Shown here in pieces: positions 1 to 7,957 of a DNA stretch of 64,000 nucleotides. The DNA comes from Paenibacillus sp. FSL R5-0517 (lineage in GTDB: Bacteria; Bacillota; Bacilli; Paenibacillales; Paenibacillaceae). The notes below the pieces were generated by a model that made no database searches, was not told the origin of the DNA, and saw only the letters and a program-made list of their open reading frames with translations. Where the stretch lies: positions 1,736,001 to 1,800,000 of the forward strand of contig NZ_CP150235.1 of assembly GCF_037974355.1 (NCBI RefSeq), read 5' to 3'. Both the position numbers and the translations under genes were made by a program. Position 1 is the first letter of the stretch. Each line of letters begins with the position of its first letter.

Positions 1-36
1 GAGATTTAGAATGTAGTTCAATGAAGCCAAGTGCTT

Positions 37-153
37 CGTATAAGATAATATTCATGCTGTGGCTCCGATAGAGCCTTGGTCTGCTAGATGGATTTCGAGG
101 AGGCATTTCGGCAGACAACCCCTTTGGGGTTCATGAATACAGGAACGTTATAT
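37..153. repeat. R1: attC-like structured palindromic repeat
   Basis: First of four related imperfect palindromes. Outer boxes are GTATAAG (38-44) and GTTATAT (147-153). Inner boxes are ATTCATG (50-56) and CATGAAT (132-138). Spacers are ATAAT (5 nt) on the left and ACAGGAAC (8 nt) on the right. The loop holds three more hairpins: GGCTC/GAGCC, TCTGC/GCAGA and AACCCC/GGGGTT. Box-spacer-box order with unequal spacers resembles integron attC sites; a folded RNA is the alternative. It precedes the ORF at 203 by about 50 bases. Confidence 0.7.
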
Positions 154-202
154 GAAATATCCATGAAATCCTTGGGGATCACTTTATTTTGGAGGCAAGT
201 TT

Positions 203-1486
203 ATGTATAGAAAAAGCAATAGTTTTGGAGAAGGTTTATATAATCTTTCGCAAGCAAGTGAACCAAATGAGCTCTTTGAAGCTTGGGCAAGTATGAACAC
301 TTCCGATGATACTAGAGCAGTTTTATCGTTAGACAACTATCATAAAAGTAGTTATCCCATTGGAATAAAAAAACTTATTGAATCTGAAAACAGTCACTTC
401 ATTCCTTATTTTTCAAGTGATAAGTTGTACTTTGTAGAAAATGATTTAATTAAAGAAATGATCATGAATGGAAGCAATGACACAACATTTAAAGTGGATT
501 ATTCAATCATGTTGGATACTAATTATGCTAGCTATATTGATAATTTCGTTACGAATACTGGATGGTCAACAATGAATAATGAAGTGTTTCAATCTATTGA
601 TGTACTTATTCGAGGAGGTCACCATTATGATTATTTGTTTTACATGATTGAGAATTATAAAAATTCTTTTAAATTAGACGAAGAATTAGATGAGTCAATC
701 AGAATGGATAAACGAGCAAAGTTATATAAAAATCTAGTCAGTCTAGAGCTTTTCAAAAGTATTGATCAGAAACAGTATATAGATAACGGAACTATCTCTT
801 ACGGAATCAGTGAAACAGAGGCCTTTCTTCTTGCTGACCGAATTTTTAATGGTACATTTAATGCAAATGGAATTAAAGAAATGATGAGCTTATTCAAAAA
901 TCTTCATCAAAGTATGACTCTATTACTCATTGGTATTTTAATACATAAATTCGAGAATAAAGTGAGCGTTCCTAAAAAAATAGATAAATTATTTAGGTTC
1001 ATCAATGATGATTTAGGAATTTATTATGAGAGAGAAGTAGTTGTAGCGCATCAATATTTTTTGAATTCAAAAAACGTTAATATGCTTAATAAAATCAACA
1101 AAGGCATGAATACTGAAAAATTATTTCGTCAAATAGAAAATATAGCTTGGGATTTTTCAGTTCCTCGTATCATGGAATATTTTCTTAAGCTCGGTGGAGA
1201 AGGGCGTTTTTTTATCCCGTTCTTTTTGACCAATGATTTTAATTTAAGGCAACTCCTGAGTTTGTTTAAGATTAAAGGCGTGCTCTTTGATAAAACAGGA
1301 GATTTGTTCGTACCTTTACCTGTTTTTAATACTAATGACTACTTTAAAAAGCATGAATGTAACGTTGAAATTTATTTCACAGATGACATTAAGCTAGATA
1401 GAGAAGCTGTCTATCAGAGAAATGTAAAAGAAGATTTTAGTATCACTAAAGAAAAATTTAAAACGTTGGTGCATATTTTAAAGTGA
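203..1486 (+). CDS. putative PIN-like nuclease (cassette ORF)
   Basis: A 427-residue protein of no family I can name with certainty. Three acidic positions fit a PIN-type metal nuclease: D105 in a hydrophobic strand reading MLDTNYAS, D317 in AWDFSVPRI, and D345 in FLTNDFNLRQLL. The last is the common 'TND' ending of PIN folds. The middle region (about 160-310) is mostly helical and unusually long for a simple VapC-like PIN. GGAGG stands a few bases before the ATG. The gene is strongly A+T-rich and is enclosed by palindromes R1 and R2, with no neighbour close enough to form an operon. PIN assignment is inference from motif spacing. It could instead be an unrelated helical protein. Confidence 0.45.
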   Translation: MYRKSNSFGEGLYNLSQASEPNELFEAWASMNTSDDTRAVLSLDNYHKSSYPIGIKKLIESENSHFIPYFSSDKLYFVENDLIKEMIMNGSNDTTFKVDYSIMLDTNYASYIDNFVTNTGWSTMNNEVFQSIDVLIRGGHHYDYLFYMIENYKNSFKLDEELDESIRMDKRAKLYKNLVSLELFKSIDQKQYIDNGTISYGISETEAFLLADRIFNGTFNANGIKEMMSLFKNLHQSMTLLLIGILIHKFENKVSVPKKIDKLFRFINDDLGIYYEREVVVAHQYFLNSKNVNMLNKINKGMNTEKLFRQIENIAWDFSVPRIMEYFLKLGGEGRFFIPFFLTNDFNLRQLLSLFKIKGVLFDKTGDLFVPLPVFNTNDYFKKHECNVEIYFTDDIKLDREAVYQRNVKEDFSITKEKFKTLVHILK

Positions 1487-1513
1487 CTTGTATGTTACAA
1501 GTATAGATACTTC

Positions 1514-1609
1514 ATATAACATAATATTCACGCTGTGGGCACACGCCCTTGGCCCGGCATTCGCCGAACAATCGACATGCGTCGAGTCGTGAATCCAGGA
1601 ACGTTATAC
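1514..1609. repeat. R2: attC-like structured palindromic repeat
   Basis: Cleanest copy. Outer boxes are ATATAAC (1514-1520) and GTTATAC (1603-1609). Left spacer is ATAAT. Inner boxes are ATTCACG (1526-1532) and CGTGAAT (1588-1594). Right spacer is CCAGGAAC. Three short hairpins lie in the loop: GGGC/GCCC, CGGC/GCCG and TCGAC/GTCGA. Outer boxes pair 6 of 7, inner boxes 7 of 7. It lies between the PIN-like gene and the reverse transcriptase, ending about 50 bases before the latter's start. Confidence 0.75.
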
Positions 1610-1658
1610 AACAGAATCAAACACAATGCAAACTATTAAAAGTGAATGGAGATTTATG

Positions 1659-3161
1659 ATGAGATTAACAATATATAATTTGATTAAATGTGGATTTTTT
1701 TCAGATAATCTACCATCTCAAGTATTTACAAGTATTGAAATAGCAGACTTTCTTAAAGCTAATCCATCAATGATAAATTTGAGTTCAACAAGTTTAAAAT
1801 CTAGGAAAATTGAATCTACTCCTTGTTTATTTATTTCAAGTTACAAGAGTGACCTTGAAAGGAGAATTATAGCTATCCCTCACATAGATTTGTATCTTAT
1901 GCTTTGCGAAGCTATTGAAAAACATAGAAGAGTTATAGAATATAAGCTTCGCCAAAATCAACATTCGTACTCTAATATCATTGCACCTAATCAAATCAGA
2001 GGGTACAAAGTATTCTCTAGATTTATGAAAAATTATCATGACCGCACTATATATTCTGCTGGTTACAAGTATCTTTTAAAAATTGATCTAAGTAAATGCT
2101 ATGAGAACATCTATACGCATAGTCTAACATGGGCTTTATATGGTAAGGAACAATCAAAAGATGAACTTAAAAAAAGTCCATCACTAAGAAATTTGACATA
2201 CGCAAGTTATGATGAATTTGACAAGTTAGTTAGATCTATAAACAATAATGAAACTAAAGGTATTCCAACAGGTCCTTTGAGTTCTCGAATTGTTTCGGAA
2301 ATTATTTTGACCTCTATTGATGAGATTTTAAGTGGGAAAGGGCACCATTTTAAGCGTTATGTGGATGATTACAACTTCTATTTTAGAACTGAAAGTGAGA
2401 TCAATGAATTTATCCCTCTATTTCAAAATATACTTTATGATTACAAAATGCATATTAATACTGAAAAGACACAAATAAGTAAATATCCATATCAGTTGAA
2501 CCAAGACTTTACCAAAATTCTAAAAGAACATGATTTTTCTAAAGACGGATACTTAAAATATATAGAGAAAATGATAGAACTTCACCAAAATAACAAAGGT
2601 GTTCTAAAATACGGTTTGAAAATTTTAAGTAGCCACACTATTCCAAATAAAGAGAAGAAACTTGTCTTCTCGCACCTAGTTAATATAATTTTATCATTCC
2701 CTAATATGGCTGAATATGTACATAATGTAATAATAAACAATAGCTTCACTTTTGATAGATCAATACAACAGAATATAAACAACATATTAGCAAGTTGCCT
2801 TAATTACAAACATGAACTTGAAACCATATGGCTACTTTGTGTAATGGGTTCTCTTAATATGGAGATTGAAGTGAAGAATCTTGTTAATATTATTGTCCAT
2901 GCTGAACCGTTATCTACAATTATGGCTTTAGACTATGTTCAAAAGAAAGGCTTGAATAGAGAGAATGAAATTAAAATTAGTAAGAGTGATTTAAAATCTA
3001 AACTGATAAATGAAACTATCTATGGAGATAAGTGGATTCTCATATACGAAATTAACAGAAATCAATGGATTACAGGATTAAAGAAAATGCTAAATCAAAG
3101 TAGACTTTTAACTGAGGCATTAAGTAATAATGTGCGTTTTTATCTTAGCCCCTTTAATTAA
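1659..3161 (+). CDS. reverse transcriptase, Abi/DRT-like (cassette ORF)
   Basis: RNA-directed DNA polymerase of about 500 residues. RT motifs appear in order: LERRIIAIP near residue 70, KIDLSKCYENI with catalytic D143, GIPTGP near 201-206, and RYVDD with catalytic D236/D237. A thumb-like stretch HINTEKTQ follows. The last 215 residues are helical, with no maturase, HNH or integrase domain, which argues against a group II intron protein. The N-terminus (FFSDNLPSQVFTS) recalls the LPP-F-T start of Abi/'unknown group' defence RTs. GGAG at 1648 favours ATG 1659 over the first in-frame ATG at 1626, which lacks a site. A+T-rich and flanked by R2 and R3. A role in anti-phage defence is inference; the RT call itself is firm. 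Confidence 0.88.
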   Translation: MRLTIYNLIKCGFFSDNLPSQVFTSIEIADFLKANPSMINLSSTSLKSRKIESTPCLFISSYKSDLERRIIAIPHIDLYLMLCEAIEKHRRVIEYKLRQNQHSYSNIIAPNQIRGYKVFSRFMKNYHDRTIYSAGYKYLLKIDLSKCYENIYTHSLTWALYGKEQSKDELKKSPSLRNLTYASYDEFDKLVRSINNNETKGIPTGPLSSRIVSEIILTSIDEILSGKGHHFKRYVDDYNFYFRTESEINEFIPLFQNILYDYKMHINTEKTQISKYPYQLNQDFTKILKEHDFSKDGYLKYIEKMIELHQNNKGVLKYGLKILSSHTIPNKEKKLVFSHLVNIILSFPNMAEYVHNVIINNSFTFDRSIQQNINNILASCLNYKHELETIWLLCVMGSLNMEIEVKNLVNIIVHAEPLSTIMALDYVQKKGLNRENEIKISKSDLKSKLINETIYGDKWILIYEINRNQWITGLKKMLNQSRLLTEALSNNVRFYLSPFN

Positions 3162-3170
3162 ATGGAAATG

Positions 3171-3257
3171 ATCCTAACGTAGCTTTGGTCTGTTAGAGTT
3201 CGTAGAGGGATTTCAGCATACAACTTCTTCGGAGTTCATGAACAAAGAAAGTTATTT
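3171..3257. repeat. R3: degenerate attC-like repeat
   Basis: Matches R1 across its right two-thirds: TTGGTCTG, GGATTTC.GCA.ACAAC, then GTTCATGAA, ending in GTTATTT (3251-3257). A six-pair hairpin AACTTC/GGAGTT matches the equivalent stem in R1 with compensating changes. The left outer and inner boxes (ATATAAC, ATTCATG) are missing or unrecognisable. It separates the RT gene from the HEPN gene. Confidence 0.55.
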
Positions 3258-3333
3258 GACATCTAAAATCTACAAAGATTAGTCTTTTAAAAGTTAAAAA
3301 TTTAATAAATTGATGAGGAAGAAGGAATGAATA

Positions 3334-4893
3334 GTGCTACGTGATATAGAAGAAATGTTGAATAAGGTAGAGAGCCCAGAAACTAAAGTTCATATGTCTG
3401 AAGCTCTAAGATGCTACAATGCAGGTTCTTATAAAGCATGTGTAATCATGAGTGTGATATCAGCAATCTATGATTTGCATATGAAAGTAAAAGCAATGGC
3501 ATCGAGCGATTTAGCTTGTAGAGAACTTGATGATAAAGTAGAACAGAAAAAACGTGATCTAGAGGTTTATGAGAAATATTTAGTAGAACAATGTGCTACA
3601 GCTGAAATTGATATGTTAAATAGCAATGAAGCTAAAGAATTAATACGGTGCTTGGACACGAGAAATGATTGTGCTCATCCTAATAGTTTTGTATGTTCGC
3701 CAGAAAAAGCTAGAGATGTTTTTACATCAGTGATAGATATATTGTTATCTAAACCTGTATTATTTGGTTTCCGACATATGAAGGGATTGATAGAAGAACT
3801 TGAAGAAAAGTCGTTTTTCCCTGTTAAAGAACCTTCTAGAATCAGGGCGATTGTAGAAGAAAGATTAATAAAGTTTCATCCTAAAGCATTTAGTTCATTA
3901 TTGAAACTAATATGTAAAGTTACCATTGCTCCGAAAACAAATACTCACAAAAAAAACTTGATTTATTTTTTAGCTTATTCTTTGCAACAACTACCACATG
4001 AATATGAAAGTATTATCTCGCCATTAATTGAAAAGGATCAGAATGAAAATGAATTGCTTGAATTGTTATATGAAAATATTGAAATAATAAATCATTTAAA
4101 TGAGAGCAGTATAGAAAAGATAATATTCAAACTGAGTGCTAATTTAGATGCTATTGAAGTTGCAAACAGGGAAAGTTGGGTGAAAATTGTATTATCTTCA
4201 CGTTTACAGGGAAATGAGAATCATAGTAATTCAATAGTAGCATCGCTTACTAGATTTAAAAATGCACCTAAAATTAATTGTGTAAAGTACAATTTCATTT
4301 ACGATATTATAAAAGACGAAAATTTTGATGTTGTTTTTCATGAAAAAATAATGAAAAGTATGAGAAAAGAATTTATTTTAGAGCATTATGAAGACAGTGA
4401 TTTTATCAAATTAATAATAGCTATGAAGGATAGATTTCAGTTTGAACACTGGATTAAAGTTATAACTAAAAACATAAATAATTGGGATTTCAATGTTGCA
4501 AATAAAGCTGTACTTTTATTTAAGCAAATTGATAAAGAAGTATGGATTGACTTAGTCTCAAATGAATCTAAGTATGATTTAATTTCAGCTATTATGCGAG
4601 AAGCATTAAAAAGCGGATACAATTCTCATAGTTGTAGGGACTTATTTAACGAATTGTCAGATTCTTATTCTGAACTAATTAGAAGCTTTGTAGTAGAGTT
4701 ATTCAAATTTAATGAATCTTTTGAAAATGAGAGAGCAGTTATGGTAAATCTTAATGAAAAGTATAGAGATACCACAATATCGTATATTAAATATCAAGAA
4801 GACTTAGCTAGCAGTATTATTGAGAAATTAGAAGAATGGAACTGTGAAAACGATGAAGTGGATTTGAAGTATGTATTTGAGAAATTAAAATGA
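3334..4893 (+). CDS. HEPN-domain protein with helical C-terminus (cassette ORF)
   Basis: A 519-residue protein. The first 140 residues are helical and contain RNDCAH (R110 to H115), the R-x4-H signature of HEPN ribonucleases with the usual polar residue after Arg. The upstream helices EALRCYNAGSYKACVIM look like the first HEPN helices. The remaining 380 residues are helical with repeat-like spacing (possible HEAT/alpha-solenoid), without another motif I recognise. Start is GTG at 3334, with AAGGA about 8 bases upstream; ATG 3327 is followed at once by a stop in its frame. HEPN proteins often act as RNA-cleaving effectors in defence and toxin systems. That role here is inference from the motif and from the neighbouring RT. 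It is A+T-rich and lies between R3 and R4. Confidence 0.7.
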   Translation: MLRDIEEMLNKVESPETKVHMSEALRCYNAGSYKACVIMSVISAIYDLHMKVKAMASSDLACRELDDKVEQKKRDLEVYEKYLVEQCATAEIDMLNSNEAKELIRCLDTRNDCAHPNSFVCSPEKARDVFTSVIDILLSKPVLFGFRHMKGLIEELEEKSFFPVKEPSRIRAIVEERLIKFHPKAFSSLLKLICKVTIAPKTNTHKKNLIYFLAYSLQQLPHEYESIISPLIEKDQNENELLELLYENIEIINHLNESSIEKIIFKLSANLDAIEVANRESWVKIVLSSRLQGNENHSNSIVASLTRFKNAPKINCVKYNFIYDIIKDENFDVVFHEKIMKSMRKEFILEHYEDSDFIKLIIAMKDRFQFEHWIKVITKNINNWDFNVANKAVLLFKQIDKEVWIDLVSNESKYDLISAIMREALKSGYNSHSCRDLFNELSDSYSELIRSFVVELFKFNESFENERAVMVNLNEKYRDTTISYIKYQEDLASSIIEKLEEWNCENDEVDLKYVFEKLK

Positions 4894-4934
4894 TAATTTC
4901 TAAATCGTGTTTCATTAATACTAAAAAAGACGTC

Positions 4935-5012
4935 ATATAACATAATATTCACGATGCGGACATTCATCCTGGGTCCGGCATAAGCTGGGTCGTGAATACA
5001 ATAACGTTTACG
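4935..5012. repeat. R4: short attC-like repeat ending the array
   Basis: Shares an almost identical left arm with R2 (CATATAACATAATATTCACG). Inner boxes ATTCACG (4947-4953) and CGTGAAT (4991-4997) pair fully and extend by one T-A. The right spacer is ACAATAAC. The right outer box GTTTACG (5006-5012) is poor. The loop is shorter, with stems CGGAC/GTCCG or CCGGC/GCTGG. It marks the boundary between A+T-rich cassette DNA and normal-composition host DNA. Confidence 0.7.
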
Positions 5013-5259
5013 AGTCATCAAAATTTTGTTTCACTGTCAGATATCTTAATTATAAAGATTGGAAAAAGTAAACATCTTGGATAGATACTATTTAGGGAAA
5101 CGGTTGCACTTAACCTTAGTGTAGCTGTTTTTTTATAGACTTATTCGATATCCGCATTAAAACGATTATAATTTCTCGTACAATTAGAATGTTCTAAACT
5201 GACCATGTCTAGCATTAACAAGACATGTCGCAATTTAAACCCATCAGAGAGGTGGATGT
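5013..5259. other. intergenic region at the array boundary
   Basis: No gene seen. A weak hairpin CACT/AGTG (5107-5121) followed by TTTTTTT (5128-5134) could be a terminator for the array. TATAAT at 5167 with a poor -35 (TTCGAT, 17-base spacing) could be the promoter of the Spo0E-like gene. An inverted repeat ATGTCT/AGACAT sits near 5204-5226. Confidence 0.3.
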
Positions 5260-5445
5260 ATGAGCCGGTTGCTTGACTTATTGGAAGAGGAACGGCGCAA
5301 GCTCAATCAGCTTGGAGAGGCATCCTTGAAGCAAGCGATTCCGTTGTGGGACAATCCCGAGGTTCAGGAACAGAGCCGAAAAGTGGATGAACTGGTGGCA
5401 CGAGTTAGTGAAATGAAGGCGAGACATAATCGAGTTGTACGATGA
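5260..5445 (+). CDS. Spo0E-like sporulation regulatory protein
   Basis: A 61-residue helical protein. The second helix carries SRKVDELVARV (about 39-49), close to the S-x-x-L/V-D-x-L/I motif of Spo0E-type aspartyl-phosphate phosphatases, which remove phosphate from Spo0A and delay sporulation. Length fits that family. GAGAGGTGG precedes the ATG. It is followed 37 bases later by an uncharacterised helical protein and may be co-transcribed with it. The match rests on a short motif, so another small coiled-coil protein is possible. Confidence 0.6.
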   Translation: MSRLLDLLEEERRKLNQLGEASLKQAIPLWDNPEVQEQSRKVDELVARVSEMKARHNRVVR

Positions 5446-5482
5446 TGAGTGAGAGTACATAATGCGTAGGGGAGGAGAAGCT

Positions 5483-5785
5483 ATGGATTTTCCACCGTGG
5501 ATGCAACGAGCGATTCAGGCAAGGCTGGATGAGGTATCTGCTCTAATCGAACATGATCCTGAACTTAGTCGTGTACGTGGGGAAACAGACGAAGCGTTCG
5601 AAGCTTTGTTTGCTAGCAAAGATGTCGAGCAGACACCTGAATATGCTGAGTGGGAGAGTCGATACATTGTCACCAAAGGGATAGAGAATGAGAGGTTGTA
5701 CATGCAAGGACTGAGGGACGGCATTCAACTCACAGTATCCTTGCTAGGTGTGTCGATGCCGGAGGAGATTGATACGAAGGCTTGA
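5483..5785 (+). CDS. hypothetical helical protein
   Basis: About 100 residues, acidic and helical, with no membrane segment. The start at 5483 is chosen over an in-frame ATG at 5462 because GGGGAGGAG stands just before it. The C-terminal pattern (ERLYMQGLRDGIQLTVSLLG) resembles small DUF6809-like helical proteins of Bacillota, but I cannot confirm this. It probably forms an operon with the Spo0E-like gene and ends at the strong terminator at 5835. Confidence 0.6.
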   Translation: MDFPPWMQRAIQARLDEVSALIEHDPELSRVRGETDEAFEALFASKDVEQTPEYAEWESRYIVTKGIENERLYMQGLRDGIQLTVSLLGVSMPEEIDTKA

Positions 5786-5834
5786 TCCACTAACGCGAAC
5801 CCATAAGACAGGGGAAGCGACCTCAATCTCTATC

Positions 5835-5880
5835 TAAAAAAACAGCCGAAGCGTGTAACTATCGCTTCGGCTGTTTTTTT
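5835..5880. terminator. bidirectional rho-independent terminator
   Basis: Stem AACAGCCGAAGCG / CGCTTCGGCTGTT, with A-rich 5' and T-rich 3' flanks. It lies between convergent genes and can serve both. Confidence 0.9.
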
Positions 5881-5909
5881 TAATTCTCTAATTTTCCAAA
5901 ATCCAAATC

Positions 5910-7589
5910 TTACTTCGCACTTACTGACTTAAACCAATCATTCACTTCTTGCGTGATCTGATCTCCGCCATTGGATTTCCAGTTGGCGACGAATTGGTCA
6001 AAGGCATCAATTGGCAGATTGCCGTAGATGATTTTGTTGAAGGTTTCCATCTCGGACTGGCGGAGAAGGTTCCATTTGGATACCATGGTTGGTGTTGCAG
6101 CGCCAGTGAAATAGTTTTGTTTACGGATGTCGATCTGGGACATCACGACTTTACCTGCATACCAGTTTTCCGGTTTACGGAATTCGGCCATTTGTTTCTC
6201 GTACGGTGTTTCAGGCTTCTCGCCGTTGGCCAGCTTCACGAGTGTTTTCATGTACAGATCCGGGATACGTGCTGGGCCGGTCAGGAAAGGGAATTCGTTG
6301 GAGAAGTCTTTGATCTTCTCTTTGTCACTGGTCGGTTGTCCGTCAATGATATCCCAGTCGTAACCTTTGGCGAAGCCGTATTCGTACTCACTGCCCGCTT
6401 TCGGGTTCGCAAGGTTATCTAACAGGTAGTTGTAATACAGGAAGATGGCTTCTGGATGCTTCGCATCCTTGTTGATCATGATACTTGCGTTGACACCAGA
6501 GTTCTGCCACTTCGTACCGATCTTGCCGTCTGGGCCAGCTGGAACAGGGTAAGCTTTATACTTTGAGCCAGGTACGTTCTTCAGCAGGTCAGGTGCAGGC
6601 CAGTCCGGTACCCAGTTTGCGCCAGGCAGAATGCCCGCTTTGCCAGCTGTCCAGCTTTCAGCGGATTTGCCTTCGTCCCACAGAGCGGAGTCAGCGTGGA
6701 TATAACCTTTATCCATCCATTCAGCCAGCTTGGCAAGAGCTTGTTTGGCACCCGGGTTAACGGAGCCGTACTCGAGATTGCCGTTTGCGTCTTTGTTCCA
6801 TTGCTCCTCGATTGTGCCGTAAGCACCGAACAACCAGTCGAGCTGACCCATCCAGGTGTTGGTGTTATTTTTCAGCGAGATTGCCAGCGGGAATACTTTG
6901 TCTGGAGACAGACCGTCCGGGTTCTCGTTTTTGAATTTGTCCATGATGTTCTCAAGATCTGCAATGGTTTTCGGAGCTTCCAGGTTCAGCTTCTCCATCC
7001 AGTCCTCGCGGAGCCAGAGCAGTGTATCGTCGTTATCGGTGTACTCCATGATCGGCATGTTGTATTTCTTGCCGTCCTTGGTGAACGGATACCACAGTTC
7101 AGGATGTGCTGCTGCGTGATCTTTCAGGGTCTGACTCGCGTACTTATCGAACAACTCATCGATGGCGATGAATTGACCGGAGTCGATCAGCTGATTGGTC
7201 AGTACCGCATTGGTGGGTACGGTGACGAAATCAGGCAGCTTCTCGCCAGAGGCGATAGCCAGTTGCAGCTTTTGTCTGTATTGATCGTCATTGGCCGGAT
7301 ACCAGGTATCTTTATGCTTCATACCCAGCGTTTCGAGCATCCAGCGATCGTGCACGTTATTTTCTTTGGTATCCCCTTGCACGTATTTCTTCGGCATTAA
7401 TACCGAACTGAACTCGATGGGTGGGTCATATTTTCCTTTGGCAAAAGCAGCTTCTGCTTCCGCTGAGCCGACAGTTCCCGGCGTATTATCGGTACCATTG
7501 TCACTGGCTGTCTCGCCACTGCCGCACGCAGTGATCGTGATAAGCGCGATAACCATGAGCAGTGACCACCATGTTTTAAATTTGATCAT
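5910..7589 (-). CDS. extracellular solute-binding lipoprotein (sugar ABC importer)
   Basis: A 559-residue protein with a lipoprotein signal: hydrophobic residues 8-20, then lipobox ITAC with Cys22, followed by a Ser/Gly/Asp-rich linker. Size and sequence fit the large family 1 solute-binding proteins of Paenibacillus (LplA/YtcQ type), which bind oligosaccharides outside the membrane and deliver them to LplB/LplC permeases. AGGGGGATT precedes the start. It is transcribed in the same direction as the YesN and YesM genes to its right, while the permeases lie beyond on the other strand. Substrate cannot be told from sequence; breakdown products of plant cell walls are usual for this family. Confidence 0.9.
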   Translation of the reverse strand: MIKFKTWWSLLMVIALITITACGSGETASDNGTDNTPGTVGSAEAEAAFAKGKYDPPIEFSSVLMPKKYVQGDTKENNVHDRWMLETLGMKHKDTWYPANDDQYRQKLQLAIASGEKLPDFVTVPTNAVLTNQLIDSGQFIAIDELFDKYASQTLKDHAAAHPELWYPFTKDGKKYNMPIMEYTDNDDTLLWLREDWMEKLNLEAPKTIADLENIMDKFKNENPDGLSPDKVFPLAISLKNNTNTWMGQLDWLFGAYGTIEEQWNKDANGNLEYGSVNPGAKQALAKLAEWMDKGYIHADSALWDEGKSAESWTAGKAGILPGANWVPDWPAPDLLKNVPGSKYKAYPVPAGPDGKIGTKWQNSGVNASIMINKDAKHPEAIFLYYNYLLDNLANPKAGSEYEYGFAKGYDWDIIDGQPTSDKEKIKDFSNEFPFLTGPARIPDLYMKTLVKLANGEKPETPYEKQMAEFRKPENWYAGKVVMSQIDIRKQNYFTGAATPTMVSKWNLLRQSEMETFNKIIYGNLPIDAFDQFVANWKSNGGDQITQEVNDWFKSVSAK

Positions 7590-7628
7590 TGTTCAATCCC
7601 CCTACGGTGTATGATCTTTAAAAATGCG

Positions 7629-7836
7629 TGTTCAAAAAGGCCGGTTTTCAGTACCGAGAAGATGGGATGAGGCTAGAAATGGAGTAGCGGAGCGTAGATA
7701 GAGCTACGTGAGCAACTACAATGTTTCCAAAGGAAACATACTTCGTAAGCCTCCCGCTTATTTCGGCTGAATCCTATATTCGATGCTGATGATGCCGCTA
7801 GGCATCCTTCGTAATCAAAAGCGGACTCTTTGAACA
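7629..7836. repeat. MITE-like element with long imperfect terminal inverted repeats
   Basis: The left end TGTTCAAAAAGGCCGGTTTT and the reverse complement of the right end, TGTTCAAAGAGTCCGCTTTT, match over about 35 bases. The interior holds a palindrome ATGTTTCC-AAA-GGAAACAT (7722-7740) and a second stem GTAG..CTAC. No ORF is present. A third partial copy of the end, GTTCAAAAAATTCGGTTTTC, stands at 7931-7950 next to the yesN-like stop. It fits a non-autonomous dispersed repeat. The 7590-7957 gap holds no gene. Confidence 0.6.
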
Positions 7837-7957
7837 ACCTCTACAATGTAACTGTACCAATTTGGGCGGGAGGGCATCTATATGAGTTTGTTAGTTTCCA
7901 TAGGACTCTATTAGTGAATGTGCAAATGAAGTTCAAAAAATTCGGTTTTCAGTCATG

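Noticed and set aside
1659..3161. Group II intron or retron explanation for the RT
   Set aside because: No maturase/X or HNH domain, no intron domain V-like hairpin next to it, and no retron-type msr/msd inverted-repeat pair distinct from the cassette repeats.
1..5012. CRISPR array
   Set aside because: Repeats are about 80-115 bases, imperfect, palindromic and separated by whole genes rather than short spacers.
6696..7400. Long plus-strand frame inside the solute-binding protein gene
   Set aside because: Antisense shadow; the minus-strand lipoprotein has full domain support.
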